Assembly (NCBI GenBank): GCA_009746045.1 | Contig: RPFO01000072.1 | Location: 5,016,087 to 5,080,086 of the forward strand | From: Mesostigma viride | Taxonomy: Eukaryota; Streptophyta; Mesostigmatophyceae; Mesostigmatales; Mesostigmataceae | Direction of reading: 5' to 3' | Length of the DNA: 64,000 bases | In this document: in pieces, positions 24,588 through 35,216 of the stretch | How the letters are laid out: the number at the start of each line of letters is the position of its first letter | Position numbering within the stretch: the first letter of the stretch is position 1 | The notes under the pieces: model-generated | Seen by the model: the letters and a program-made list of their open reading frames with translations, nothing else | The model's database searches: none | What the model was told of the DNA's origin: nothing | Position numbers and translations under genes: made by a program

Positions 24588-27500
24588 CTATATGGCTAAG
24601 CGGTATAGAAATTTTATTCTTCCCCTCCCCCCCACCGAGGCCACGGGAAGGGCCTCACACGGGAGAGAGAGTCCTACGTGAGAAAGGAGATCAGGCATGC
24701 GAACAGCTGTATGAAAGAGGTAGGCATAGGATTCATCATCAGGTAGTTCACCATAAGGGGTTACACCCATAGTAGTAGGAACTAGAGTAGTATTGAGAAC
24801 ATCAAGGTCCTCGAAGAAGGAATAGTCTGCACGACGAGAGAGTGCATCTGGTACTATGTTATCTACACCCTTGACATACTGAAGTTTAAAAGGGGAAAAC
24901 TGTGCTAAAAATTCCATCCAGCGCGCTTGCCGAGGGGTAAGGTTGGGTTGGGAGAGAAGATGGGTAAGGGGACGATGATCCGTTTGGATAACTAACCTAT
25001 AAGGATCTAGCTCACAGGGTTCATTCAGGCAGACATCAAATTGAGCACCTTTAAGGAAGTGCTGCCACGCGTGGCAACAATACACCACAGCTAAGAGTTC
25101 TTGCTGGTGGACGGGATAGTTACGCTCCGCAGGGAGCATTGTCCTAGAGATATACTCAATTGGCTGTAAGCCCTGACCCTGATCCTGGAGAAGGACACCA
25201 CCTATAGCTACTTTACTAGCATCTGTAGCCACAACAAAGGGTTTAGTAGTATCCGGTAGAATGAGTACAGGAGGGGAAAGGAGTAGGGATTTTAGGCACT
25301 GAAAAGCCGACTGACATTCACTACTCCAAACAAAGGGGATATCCTTCTTTAATAAATGATTAATAGGGGCTGCTATAGTTGCGAAACGCGGGATAAAACG
25401 CCTATAGTAAGAAGCAATTCCTAGGAAACTACGTACACCTTTAACGTCGGTAGGAGTAGGCCATTCCTGAATTGACTTAGTTTTATCCGGGTCGGTAGCG
25501 ACCCCGGCATCTGACAGAACGTGCCCTAAAAATGGGACACTCCTACCCGAACGCACTTTAGCACGGCGCGCCCACAAAGAATTTTCAGCCATTATTTCTA
25601 ATACTTTCTTTAACCCTTAAACCGTAGCAACTCAGTCCTAAAAAACGGACTGAGTTGCACATCTTTGCACATTTGTTGTGTATGGCCTAAAAACAATTTC
25701 TGGCCACCCCTTGGTACCAAGCATGCATTTATGTTGAATTTCTTTGGGGACATGTCACCGGTCCCATATCTATGACTTTTGGGTGCTATAAATAGCACCA
25801 ACCCTAGGGGGGTACGGAAAAATGGGGTTTGAGACATACATCATGCAATATGGACCACTTACACAAATATATAGGCCCTGGAATTTCAAAGGCAGTTACT
25901 TTATATCACAGGCATGCCATCAATGCATTCACAACATGACATGCTACAGAACTGCACAAGCTAGCTAGCAAAAATCCCAAAATAGCTCAGTCCGTTTAAT
26001 AGGACTGAGTTTTTTTGGGGGGGGTGGCTAGCACTACCGTTTTGGTTTCCTATCCCAATGTGGCATAAAACATCATAGCTGGCCACACATGCATCCTCCA
26101 ACACATTTCCAGCATATAAAACAGCAGCTCATGCTATATAATACTGTAAATCTAGTGCCATTGGGCAGAAAGCACGCGTAGAAGGCACATGCAAGGAGCT
26201 TATTACCAACGTACCCTATACGCTACAAACAACTTCAAAATACAAGGAAAAAGGAAAGAAACAAAATTAGCAACTTGCTGATGCTTAAATGCAAGCAGAT
26301 CCCAGGCATCTCTATGTCTCTAACACACAGCAAACACACAAAAAGAAGGCGGACTTGGCCAGCATGCATGCCTAGAACTGGGCAGAAAAACACTCGTCCT
26401 GAGTTGTTTAAGCAACGGAAAGCATCGTATCATCACACTGAACATTATTACAAACGATATCTGTCGTTATACCGACATTCATGTTGTAGCATACGCTAAA
26501 AGCAGTCAAAACTCGTCCAAAATCTGGCCGAGGTAACATTACTACCTTACCATCACAAGCCTATGCACAGAAGCAATAAAACAACAAAAAGACAGTCATA
26601 AAGCTTCGATTATAGCCCCGAGTCTGGTATCGAAACAATATATGACACATGCGCGGTCACTGAGACATGATAAAAGGCTAAAACGTACCTGGTCGAAACC
26701 GCAGATTACCTTGTTTGCAGGAGCTAGCACGCCCACCCGACGAACGTAGCCGCAAGCATGTCCTGGCCGCCATTGATGGTCAACTGTGCTAGGAACGACG
26801 TAACTAACTCATCCATACGCAAAAATCCGAACATTTTCTGCCGAGCAACAAGTACAGCTTGCACTGTCATCGCCTGGCTGCTCACGCGATTTGCTGCGCC
26901 GCCACATAACCTCGAGACATATCTAGGCATTTGTAAATGTTGCATGGCTACGCAAATAGCATTTACAAGACCTAGGGATGATGCCTACAAAGTTTCAGTC
27001 GAATACGTCAAGCCATGCTCTCGCCCCAGTCAGTTGTTTGTGCCACCATAGCCGCGGACGTGAATAATTTTTATTCACGTCGTCCTCGTTTGGCCATGGT
27101 ACCCCCCCTACTTTCCTTGACCATAGGTCCCTGTCCAGGTGTCCAAAAGTAGCAAACCAGGGGTGTACGTGAAAGTACAAATCTAGATCTCGAAGCTGGT
27201 CCAAACAGAATATTCAAAAGTTTGCTAGAATTATAGCTAGTTCTGCCACAAACTCGGTCCGTTTAATAGGACTGAGAAAAACTCAGTCCACTAAAACGGA
27301 CCGAGTACGGTTTAAGGGTTAAATCACGTAGGTGCGTTTCAAAATCAGGAGAGTAAATAAGAATATCATCTAAGTAAGCTTGAGCACAAGAACGGTCATG
27401 CTCAGATAAAGAAACAGAGGAGAAGGAAGGATCCTTTAAATCAGAGGACACCTGAGGAAGATGAGAATTTCCCATAACCGACAGGTCTAAGCACTTCCGT

Positions 27501-28806
27501 TCATTCATTAACATTTGAAAAGAGGCAGGCGAGTTGCAAAGTCCCATAGCCGCTACTCTAAACTGGTAATGACCAAAAGGGGTAGCAAAGGCGGTTTTAT
27601 GGCAATCCTCAGGAGCTATCCGCAACTGCCAAAAACCATCCGCACAATCCAGTACCGTGAAACAAGTGGAACCTTTAACCTTATTAAATATATCATCAAT
27701 ACGAGGTAGAGGGTATTTAGACTTCACAGTAATATCATTCAACTTCCTATAATCAGTAACTAGGCGAAACTTGCCATTTGGCTTAGGGACTAACAGGACA
27801 CCAGCTGAGTAGGGGGAGTTACTAGGCTCTATCAATCCTGCTTCTAATAATGACACCGACTAAAATCTGTTTTAGTTCCTTTAGTTCTGTAGGGCCCATT
27901 CTATACATCGGAGAGTGCGTAGGAACTGCACCGTCCTTGATAACTACACGGTGTAAAACAGAACGAGGAGGAGGATAAGAAGGAGTCTTTTCTTCAAATA
28001 CTTTTGAGGAATCTATCACGGCCATGTATCTGACTATTTCATTTTCAGTAAATCCCACTCCTATTGTATCCACTGTATTTACCTCTATATCCACACTATT
28101 ATTAGTGATAGGTATCTCCTGTACTTCTAACTGAAGGAACATACATAGTAAATATCCATATTCCTTTAGTTCAGAACGCAACTCATCATTGGACATTAAT
28201 ACTTCAGGTATAGGTCTTACAAGAGGATCAACAGGTGTAGGAGGAGTAATATCTACCAAGGATAAATTTTCCAATCTATAATGACGTTCCGGTACCCAGT
28301 AAGAGCTGTCTGGAAACCAGACATGACCATGGTATCATAATTAATAGTAATCTTATTATCCTGGTGCCAATCTAATCCTAGTAATACATCAGCGGTAGTG
28401 ATAGGGCCTATAGTGGCCGTCGGGTTGACAGTACGTCCTTGTATAACCATGGGAAGGGACACCGTACCCGGGGAATGACTGGTGCGACCATCAGCATAAT
28501 GAACAGTGACGGGTTTGGTGTGAGGGGTAGGGACTAGTCCTAAACGCCTAACTAGGGCCTCGCTCACAAAGGAGCTAGCCGCACCGCTATCTACCAACAC
28601 AGAGACAGTCAAGAGTTCATCAGCATGCAGGAAAGGGTCTACAACAGTGTGAGGGACGGTTAAACCACCATTCAAGAACATAAGAGGACGCACACGTAGT
28701 GGTAGGGAAGATTCAGCTCCTACAGAGGTTATGAAAACAGGCAGGCAAAAATGTTTATCTGGGGTACTATCTAAGGACCTGTCCAGGTTACCCCCGGCTG
28801 ACAGGC
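24588..28806 (-). pseudogene. PR-RT-RNase H region of gypsy minus copy, interrupted
   Basis: Protease (DSGAAS at about 28590), RT and RNase H are recognisable by comparison with the plus copy. The TTAA element 25614-27318 interrupts the region just after YLDDILIYS. Frameshifts relative to the plus copy occur near 28315, 27855 and 27495. The -1 frame between the gag stop and the protease is fully open here, whereas the plus copy has a 1-base deletion. This copy therefore shows best how protease was joined to Gag. Non-functional. Confidence 0.9.
25614..27318. mobile_element. TTAA-flanked piggyBac-like element, family G (1705 bp), in RT
   Basis: TTAA at 25610-25613 and 27319-27322, confirmed against the empty site in the plus gypsy copy. 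There are perfect 13-bp termini CCCTTAAACCGTA and their inverse. Subterminal hairpins built from ACTCAGTCC/GGACTGAGT occur at both ends and again internally near 25985-26012. Termini starting CCC and TTAA duplication are typical of piggyBac-type transposons. There is no transposase frame, so it is non-autonomous. Confidence 0.9.
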
Positions 28807-31800
28807 CTACTGTTCCCCCTCCCCCCCCAAATCCATAGGAACTAACCCCGAAGAAGACCCTGGCGAAAAAGCCACTGCTGGAGGGTCACGAGGGAGCGAA
28901 GAGGGTGCGGGAGCCTGATTATCATAGGGGAACCCTGGGGATCCTGTCTGCACAGCATTCAGCCTACTAGGGGTAGCTGAAGGAATGCGTCCTGAAGTAG
29001 GACGAATAGGAGCACGCTGAGGGGTACGAGGAGGGCGAGCGTCGGGATGAGGGGGAGCACCCGAAAGGAACTTGGGGCACTCACGTTTAAGATGACCTAC
29101 TTCCTTACAATGATAGCATGTGATATGAGAGACATCAAGGGCTGAAAGGTCAGTAACACAGATATCCAATTCTTCTACATAGGAGTTCTCCTCCTCAGGG
29201 GTAAGGATAATATTATTAATACGGGAACGGGTAGGAAGAGAAGGGTTGGTGAAGAAATCTGCTACACGCAAGAGATGTTGGCGCACATGCTTGAGGGGCG
29301 GATCAGTAAAACGGTAGGCAGAGAACTGGCGCTTGACTTCACGTAATAAGGGTCTACTGAGGCCTTGGAGGAAGCGAGCACGTACTTCTGCACCCGACAA
29401 ATCCCTAATTCGTACCATCTGAGCATCAAATTCTTTCATATACTCCTTAAATGATTTAGTACCCTGCTGCAAGGTACCAAAGGCTAATCTATCCTGCCAA
29501 TCTGAATCAGGAGGGACTAAATGGTTCTCTAAACGCTTAAACAATTCTGCTACAGAGTTAGGGTAGGCATGAGAGGCCAAAGACTCACACTGAATGAGGT
29601 AAGCAAGCTCAGGAGTAATACAGGTTGTAAGATAGTGAGGAACTAATACAGCATCAGAAAGACGCCATCTATTATGATTCTGCCCGACGACTCCGTGTTC
29701 TGGGTAAGCAACATAATAAAGGTGAAAAACTGTTGAGGGGTAGACTTGACATCCAGCTTGGGAAGGTTAGCAAAGAGGGGAAGAGCAGGGGGCTTAGGGG
29801 GATTAGAAGAGTCAGTTTTTCCCATAGGGCCACTATCTTCCACTGCTACATAAGCGGGATAGAAGGAAGGAAGAGGAAAAGTCTTGGGTAGGGGTCTAGA
29901 AGGGGCCACCGTTTCAGGCTGGTGCCCATAAGAAAAGGGGACAGTATATTGCTCACGAAGAGAGGAATAGGCAAAATGATCATAATTTCTGTCATCTAAG
30001 GGCATGGTGCTGAAATCACTATTAACTTCTAAATCAGCCACACGGGTAGGGACCTGGGCTGCCTCATAGGCCGTTTCAGGGTAGGACCAGGAAGCAGGTG
30101 GGTAAAAGGGAACTGCACTAGGGCGCCCAGAAGGACCGACAGGGGCAGAGGCACGACCCGTGTTAAGAACAGGCATGGAAGGCACAGGGTGGGAAGGGGG
30201 CCTAAAGACATTGTTAGTTAGTGAGGACCTGCTGGAGGGTTGAGCCAAGGTTGCAGGATGGGCAGGGGCCTGGTTCAGGGTAAGGGAAGGGTTGACATCA
30301 CTAAATCTGACTTGCAGTTGTCTAATCACCAAGAAAATGTCCTCAAATGAGGACATTTTCTAGCATGGATACCATTTGTAATAACTAACACATGTCAACA
30401 CATCCATGGGTACGGCATGGAACCATGTTCATTTATGATATGTTCAAGAGTTGCAATGCTTAACATCCATGAAATATGCTCTTTGTATAATTGTTTACGA
30501 TTTATGAATGCAGGGGGGTCGCTACGCGAGTGACCAAATAGCACTCAAGTCAACAATATGCCAAGAAAGAAGGCATGGCCAGGTCATGGCTGGTCCTGAA
30601 AATGCACCCAGGGTGCCCACAACATGTCTATGTTACACCCTCGCAGTCCTAGACCCTGCAGCCTGCCAGCGGGGGGGCACAAAATGAACTGGCAGCCAGG
30701 GACCATGGTGCAGGCCAAACAGCAGGTGTAAAGCTAGCTCAGTCCAAAGAGTGAAGTATGATGCAAATACTTGCCAAGGTTAGGTCCATGATCGTTAGTA
30801 GAGGCTCGGCTGCCACCACGGTGCTAAACCATCATGAACCCTTACGTTATATATGAAACATATACTGCAAAGAGGCACAAGTTGTAACACAAGCACAATG
30901 TAAACATGACAAGCTCAAGTTTCCAAGCCAGTCTTGATCACTTGGACATGAGTTGAAGCATTAGAAACATATGGGCAACATACCAGCAAGCCTTGAAAAA
31001 CTTCTCAGCAACAAGGCAGTATATGTGTTGAATCAAACTACCACATCGCAATTAAGCACAGCGACTTCTACTTGCTTCTGTTTTGATAACGCAAGGCCGT
31101 TTACCTTTTCAGTGACGCAACGGGAAAAGAAAGTACCGGCGCCCAGCAAACTTCCGTTATCCCCCGGACATAAACGTAATCAAAACCACGAAGTTGGGCA
31201 TTGAAAGCAACCGGCATTATCATGTCTGCGGGAGTTATAGGTTACAATCCGCTTAACACGCTTACTTAGAAGGATGCGGTTGAGAATGACAGTCGGATCC
31301 TTGTTCTTGACGTGCGCCCAGGCCGCCAGCTGCGCGGGCCAGCTCAAGAAATATATATTAAAGGACGGTGACGCGTGGGAAGCACCAAGCCTTGCGGCAA
31401 AAGAAAAATATGGCTCGCGCTCGCCCTGGTTTTCGCCAGGCGCGACTGCGACATCACGACGAAAAAATAGAGACTCTTTGACGCATGCAACTGCCCAAGT
31501 CCCTCTTCTCCCCATGTCGCCCATAAGCCCAGAAGCGTACCATAACCCATACTCGCGATATCCGCAGCGCCTGGGCGGAAAAAGAAATTGTAAAACCGAA
31601 CTGCGAACTGACCTATCATGCGATCTACGTAGCTCTCAGATTTTCTTCAACAATGCCAAAATTCGTTCATGAACAAAATTTTCGACATATACAAAGCACC
31701 TGCACGTGAAGAATAGCATCTTCGAAATCACTAGATGACGATCTAAAATGCTGTCTTCGTCCGGGGCAAAATAATGCCCTATAACATTCAGGCAAGCCTC

Positions 31801-32312
31801 GGAACTGGCACGACCCCATAGCCGCCACTCGACAAAACACTCGATTGCATTGCGATGTTCTTGCTATTGTAGGTACTTTTCGTCGCCTCATATTTTCCAG
31901 GTACGGTCGACCCCTGTCGACCCCAGGGGCTTGGCGCGCTCAGTACCTATCCCAGTTTCGCGCCAAAACCCACCAAGTGACCCTAGGACCAAATTTGGCG
32001 CCAAAACCGCGCCCCTGACCCCCCCCGTCTCAAACGAGGACTATGTCCTCAAATGAGGACATTTGGTTTTTGGACAATACGTTGACGTTGTTCATAGGTA
32101 GGAGGGGTAAGTGAGGGACGACGGCGACCATCAGCAATAGGAGAAGGAGGTGAGGCACGAAGGTTACCTTGAGGAGTGAGATGGTGCACTGTTTCAAGTG
32201 AGTCCCGTCGGTTACCACGATTGTTGTTATGGTTGTTATTATTATTATTATTATTACTCATAGTAGGAGTATTGGTAGGTATAGGCGACATGTTACCACC
32301 CACTGGATCCAT
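28807..32312 (-). pseudogene. gag of gypsy minus copy, interrupted
   Basis: The start codon is at 32310-32312 with an Asn-rich N-terminus. A TIR element (30319-32076) splits it. The capsid-like region and a zinc knuckle (CYHCKEVGHLKREC) follow, and a stop sits at 28807-28809 just after the G8-A-G5 tract (complement of 28815-28828). A 2-base insertion near 29685 breaks the frame relative to the plus copy. Non-functional. Confidence 0.88.
30319..32076. mobile_element. 1.76-kb TIR element (copy C1) in gag
   Basis: Ends are TGTCTAATCACC and, inverted, TGTCCAAAAACC. Both are followed by the palindrome GTCCTCAAATGAGGAC. It is a close homologue of 48317-50090 in opposite orientation. Frames inside are not clearly coding, although one region (minus 31180-31524) parallels a 180-codon plus frame in the other copy. 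It has no transposase. Flanks are not a clean duplication. Confidence 0.8.
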
Positions 32313-32436
32313 TTTTATTTAAGTAAATGATCAGAATTCTAACTGAAAGCGACAAGGATAAAGGACAAGGCCTAATATAAGGCAAGGAAAGAAAGGAAAA
32401 AGATTTTAATGGCTTAAAAGAAGGAAACAAGTTAAA

Positions 32437-32829
32437 TCAATCCTTTTTAACAACAGTAATGGATAGGGAACCGAATTCTAAGGTGAGAGGAGTATCTAAG
32501 CTAGATGAGGATGCAGCCCTCTTAGGGGGAGAAGAAGGAGGGGTAGCAAAGACTAGAGCTTCTACAGGAGGACGACCATGAGGAATAGGGCGTACATGAA
32601 GGCCTAAATCTGTCTGGCTATGATCAATAAGGAACTGCTGAGCTTCTTCGAAGGACATAAATTTCTTGTACCTAATTACATTATATGTACGGTTTTGCAC
32701 TATCTTCCTAGCATCTGACCAAGAGAGGAAAATGGCTGACCATTGAGGGGTAATAACTACGTAATACTTAGCTAAACTATTATCACTAGATGAATGGGAA
32801 GGCGCAGTAAAAACACGACGTTGACTCAT
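32437..32829 (-). CDS. Viroplasmin / RNase H1 N-terminal-like ORF, minus copy
   Basis: Intact 130-residue frame, nearly identical to the plus copy at 34700-35092. See that entry for domain reasoning. The start codon lies 12 bases after the same consensus splice donor (CAG|GTGAGT, complement of 32834-32842). Survival of an intact frame in both copies, while gag, pol and ORF3 are broken in at least one, suggests a short and well-conserved gene. Confidence 0.7.
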   Translation of the reverse strand: MSQRRVFTAPSHSSSDNSLAKYYVVITPQWSAIFLSWSDARKIVQNRTYNVIRYKKFMSFEEAQQFLIDHSQTDLGLHVRPIPHGRPPVEALVFATPPSSPPKRAASSSSLDTPLTLEFGSLSITVVKKD

Positions 32830-33213
32830 GATAACTCACCTGGCGTGTCTTGTGATGTCAAGCTAGACGGGGTAGGGGTAGGCGACTTAGCTGGACGATC
32901 TGGATCACCGAAAGAAGAAGGAGGGCGGAAGTTTCCAGCTCTCGTCCTAAGTCAGCGGCCGGATATTCCAGCGCTCGTCCTAACACAGCGCCCCGTAACT
33001 CTGCGGGTGCGGCCGTCTAATAAAGCAACAGCACAAGGAAAAAGGTGTAGGTACTGCGACGCTAATCGTCTCCGAACAGTAATACTCCCCTATCTAAGAC
33101 AGGAAACAACCGTAAGCAGGAAAACAAGGCGAAGGACAGGCTAACTACGAAAGGATTTATCTGCTGCGAGCAGGTCTAGCTTCTAGGTAGAGCGTGTCCC
33201 GAAACGGGCAGCA

Positions 33214-33516
33214 CTACTCTCCTAGCTTGAAGGCGACCCGCCCATTACCTATCAAGGAAGTGTCGACTTCTTGTTCCTGGACGCGGAAGGGGTCTTGAAC
33301 AGGTGTATGTGGCAAGGGATAGTCGTCTCGTTCACTACCTACTGAAGTTCCTCCGGAACCATTGTTACGCCGCGGATATCTACCTCCGCCTCTACCTCTA
33401 ATGGGCCTGATACTACCTAAACTAGTCAGGCCTCCTCTACTTAACCCTCTGGCGAAAGACGAACGTGACGGAGCTGATCTCAATGCATTAACGTAAGTGT
33501 TACTATAATACGCCAT
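33214..33516 (-). CDS. Leader ORF spanning LTR end, minus copy
   Basis: A 100-residue frame from an ATG inside the 5' LTR into the leader, crossing the primer binding site. The product is Arg/Gly/Ser-rich with a RGRGGGR segment, like the plus-copy version, but it ends earlier after a frameshift. No family is recognised. It may be an upstream ORF without protein function. Confidence 0.35.
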   Translation of the reverse strand: MAYYSNTYVNALRSAPSRSSFARGLSRGGLTSLGSIRPIRGRGGGRYPRRNNGSGGTSVGSERDDYPLPHTPVQDPFRVQEQEVDTSLIGNGRVAFKLGE

Positions 33517-33593
33517 ACAACCATTTATCAAAACCCGTTTACTCCAGGAATAGAGGAAGGAAACACAACTACACTGCCGTGACCCAAGCCTAT
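33363..33593 (-). repeat. 5' LTR of minus gypsy copy, left part
   Basis: First 231 bp (from the internal side) of the 5' LTR. It is cut by insertion of the plus-strand copy, whose target duplication CCTAT occupies 33589-33593. The remainder continues at 44405. Confidence 0.95.
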
Positions 33594-34166
33594 TGTTACG
33601 TCGCGTAACAATTCGTTGTAGTTACGGACGTAAATTAGGTCCTTTGCCTCGGTTGTCCCTAGGTTTACGTTTAGGCTCCTACCGGGACATTATTGTCCTC
33701 GTAACAGTACTGTGGTACATTGGGTGCCGTTGGGCGCCGCGCCGCGTACTTTACTAGTGGTCCTGATCCTGGGGTAGAATGTAGTGGACCAGCGTGCATC
33801 AGTAGATTTAGTGGACCAGCGTGCACCTGTAGGCGAGGGCCATGTCGGCCCGAGCGTGTTGGACCGTTGGTGACCATTTATGCGCGTTCTACCCTTTGTG
33901 TGTGCACTCGGCGTGTGTTAAGTGAATTGACACATTTAGGCTTGGGTCACGGCAGTGTAGTTGTGTTTCCTTCCTCTATTCCTGGAGTAAACGGGTTTTG
34001 GTAAATGGTTGTATGGCGTATTATAGCAACACTTACGTTAATGCATTGAGATCAGCTCCGTCACGTTCGTCTTTCGCCAGAGGGTTAAGTAGAGGAGGCC
34101 TGACCAGTTTAGGTAGTATCAGGCCCATTAGAGGTAGAGGTGGAGGTAGATATCCGCGGCGTAACA
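33594..34166 (+). repeat. 5' LTR of plus gypsy copy
   Basis: TG...CA bounded, with short inverted ends TGTTACG/CGTAACA. The first 17 bp form a foldback (TGTTACG-TCG-CGTAACA). A 17-bp direct repeat (TAGTGGACCAGCGTGCA at 33782 and 33809, 27-bp period) is a candidate regulatory repeat. No clear TATA box was seen. Confidence 0.95.
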
Positions 34167-34372
34167 ATGGTTCCGGAGGAACTTCAGTAGGTAGTGAACG
34201 AGACGACTATCCCTTGCCACATACACCTTTTCAAGACCCCTTCCGCGTCCAGGAACAAGAAGTCGACACTTCCTTGATAGGTAATGGGCGGGTCGCCTTC
34301 AAGCTAGGAGCGTCGTGCTGCCCGTTTCGGGACACGCTTTACCTAGAAGCTAGACCTGCTCACAGCGGATAA
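34013..34372 (+). CDS. Leader ORF overlapping LTR and primer site
   Basis: A 119-residue frame from ATG 34013 (inside the LTR) through the LTR end and the presumed primer binding site (about 34168-34182). The product is rich in Arg, Gly and Ser, with an RGG-like segment (RGRGGGRYPRR), then an acidic tail. RGG segments often bind RNA, but the function here is unknown. It would be the first ORF on a transcript that starts upstream in the LTR. An alternative is a non-functional upstream ORF in a long leader. Conserved in the minus copy over most of its length. Confidence 0.4.
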   Translation: MAYYSNTYVNALRSAPSRSSFARGLSRGGLTSLGSIRPIRGRGGGRYPRRNNGSGGTSVGSERDDYPLPHTPFQDPFRVQEQEVDTSLIGNGRVAFKLGASCCPFRDTLYLEARPAHSG

Positions 34373-34699
34373 ATCCTTTCGTAGTTAGCCTGTCCTTCGC
34401 CTTGTTTTCCTGCTTACGGTTGTTTCCTGCCTTAGATCGGGGAGTATTACTGTTCGGAGACGATTAGCGTCGCCGTACCTACACCTTTTTCCTTGTGCTG
34501 CTGCTTTATTAGACGGCCGCACCCGCAGAGTTACGGGGCGCTGTGTTAGGACGAGCGCTGGGATATCCGGCCGCTGACTTAGGACGAGAGCTGGAAACTC
34601 CCGCCCTCCTTCTTCTTTCGGTGATCCAGATCGTCAAGCTAAGTCGCCTACCCCTACCTCGTCTAGCTTGACATCACAAGACACGCCAGGTGAGTTATC

Positions 34700-35092
34700 A
34701 TGAGTCAACGTCGTGTTTTTACTGCGCCTTCCCATTCATCTAGTGATAATAGTTTAGCTAAGTATTACGTAGTTATTACCCCTCAATGGTCAGCCATTTT
34801 CCTCTCTTGGTCAGATGCTAGGAAGATAGTGCAAAACCGTACATATAATGTAATTAGGTATAAGAAATTTGTTACCTTCGAGGAAGCTCAACAATTCCTT
34901 ATAGACCATAGCGTATCAGATCTAGGCCTACACGTACGTTCTACTCCTCATGGTCGCCCTCCTGTAGAAGCTCTAGATTTTGCTACCCCTCCTTCGTCTC
35001 CCCCTAAGAGGGCTGCATCCTCATCTAGCTTAGATACTCCTCTCACCTTGGAATTCGGTTCCCTATCCATTACTGTTGTTAAAAAGGACTGA
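34700..35092 (+). CDS. Viroplasmin / RNase H1 N-terminal-like small ORF
   Basis: A 130-residue protein. Residues about 20-70 match the pattern of the caulimovirus viroplasmin domain, also called the RNase H1 N-terminal hybrid-binding domain: KYYVV, then an IF.SW block, a spacer of about 14 residues, then YKKF.TFEEAQQFL. In known proteins this fold binds RNA:DNA hybrids or double-stranded RNA, and in caulimoviruses it occurs in the P6 inclusion-body protein. The C-terminal half is Ser/Pro-rich. It lies between the leader and gag as a separate gene, which is unusual for a Ty3/gypsy element. A role in reverse transcription or translation control is inference. The domain call is by eye. Confidence 0.65.
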   Translation: MSQRRVFTAPSHSSSDNSLAKYYVVITPQWSAIFLSWSDARKIVQNRTYNVIRYKKFVTFEEAQQFLIDHSVSDLGLHVRSTPHGRPPVEALDFATPPSSPPKRAASSSSLDTPLTLEFGSLSITVVKKD

Positions 35093-35216
35093 TTTAAATT
35101 GTTCCTTTCTTTTAAGCCATTAAAATCTTTTCCTTTTCTTTCCTTGCCTTATATTAGGCCTTGTCCTTTATCCTTGTTGCTTTCAGTTAGATTTTTGATC
35201 ATTTACTTAAACAAAA

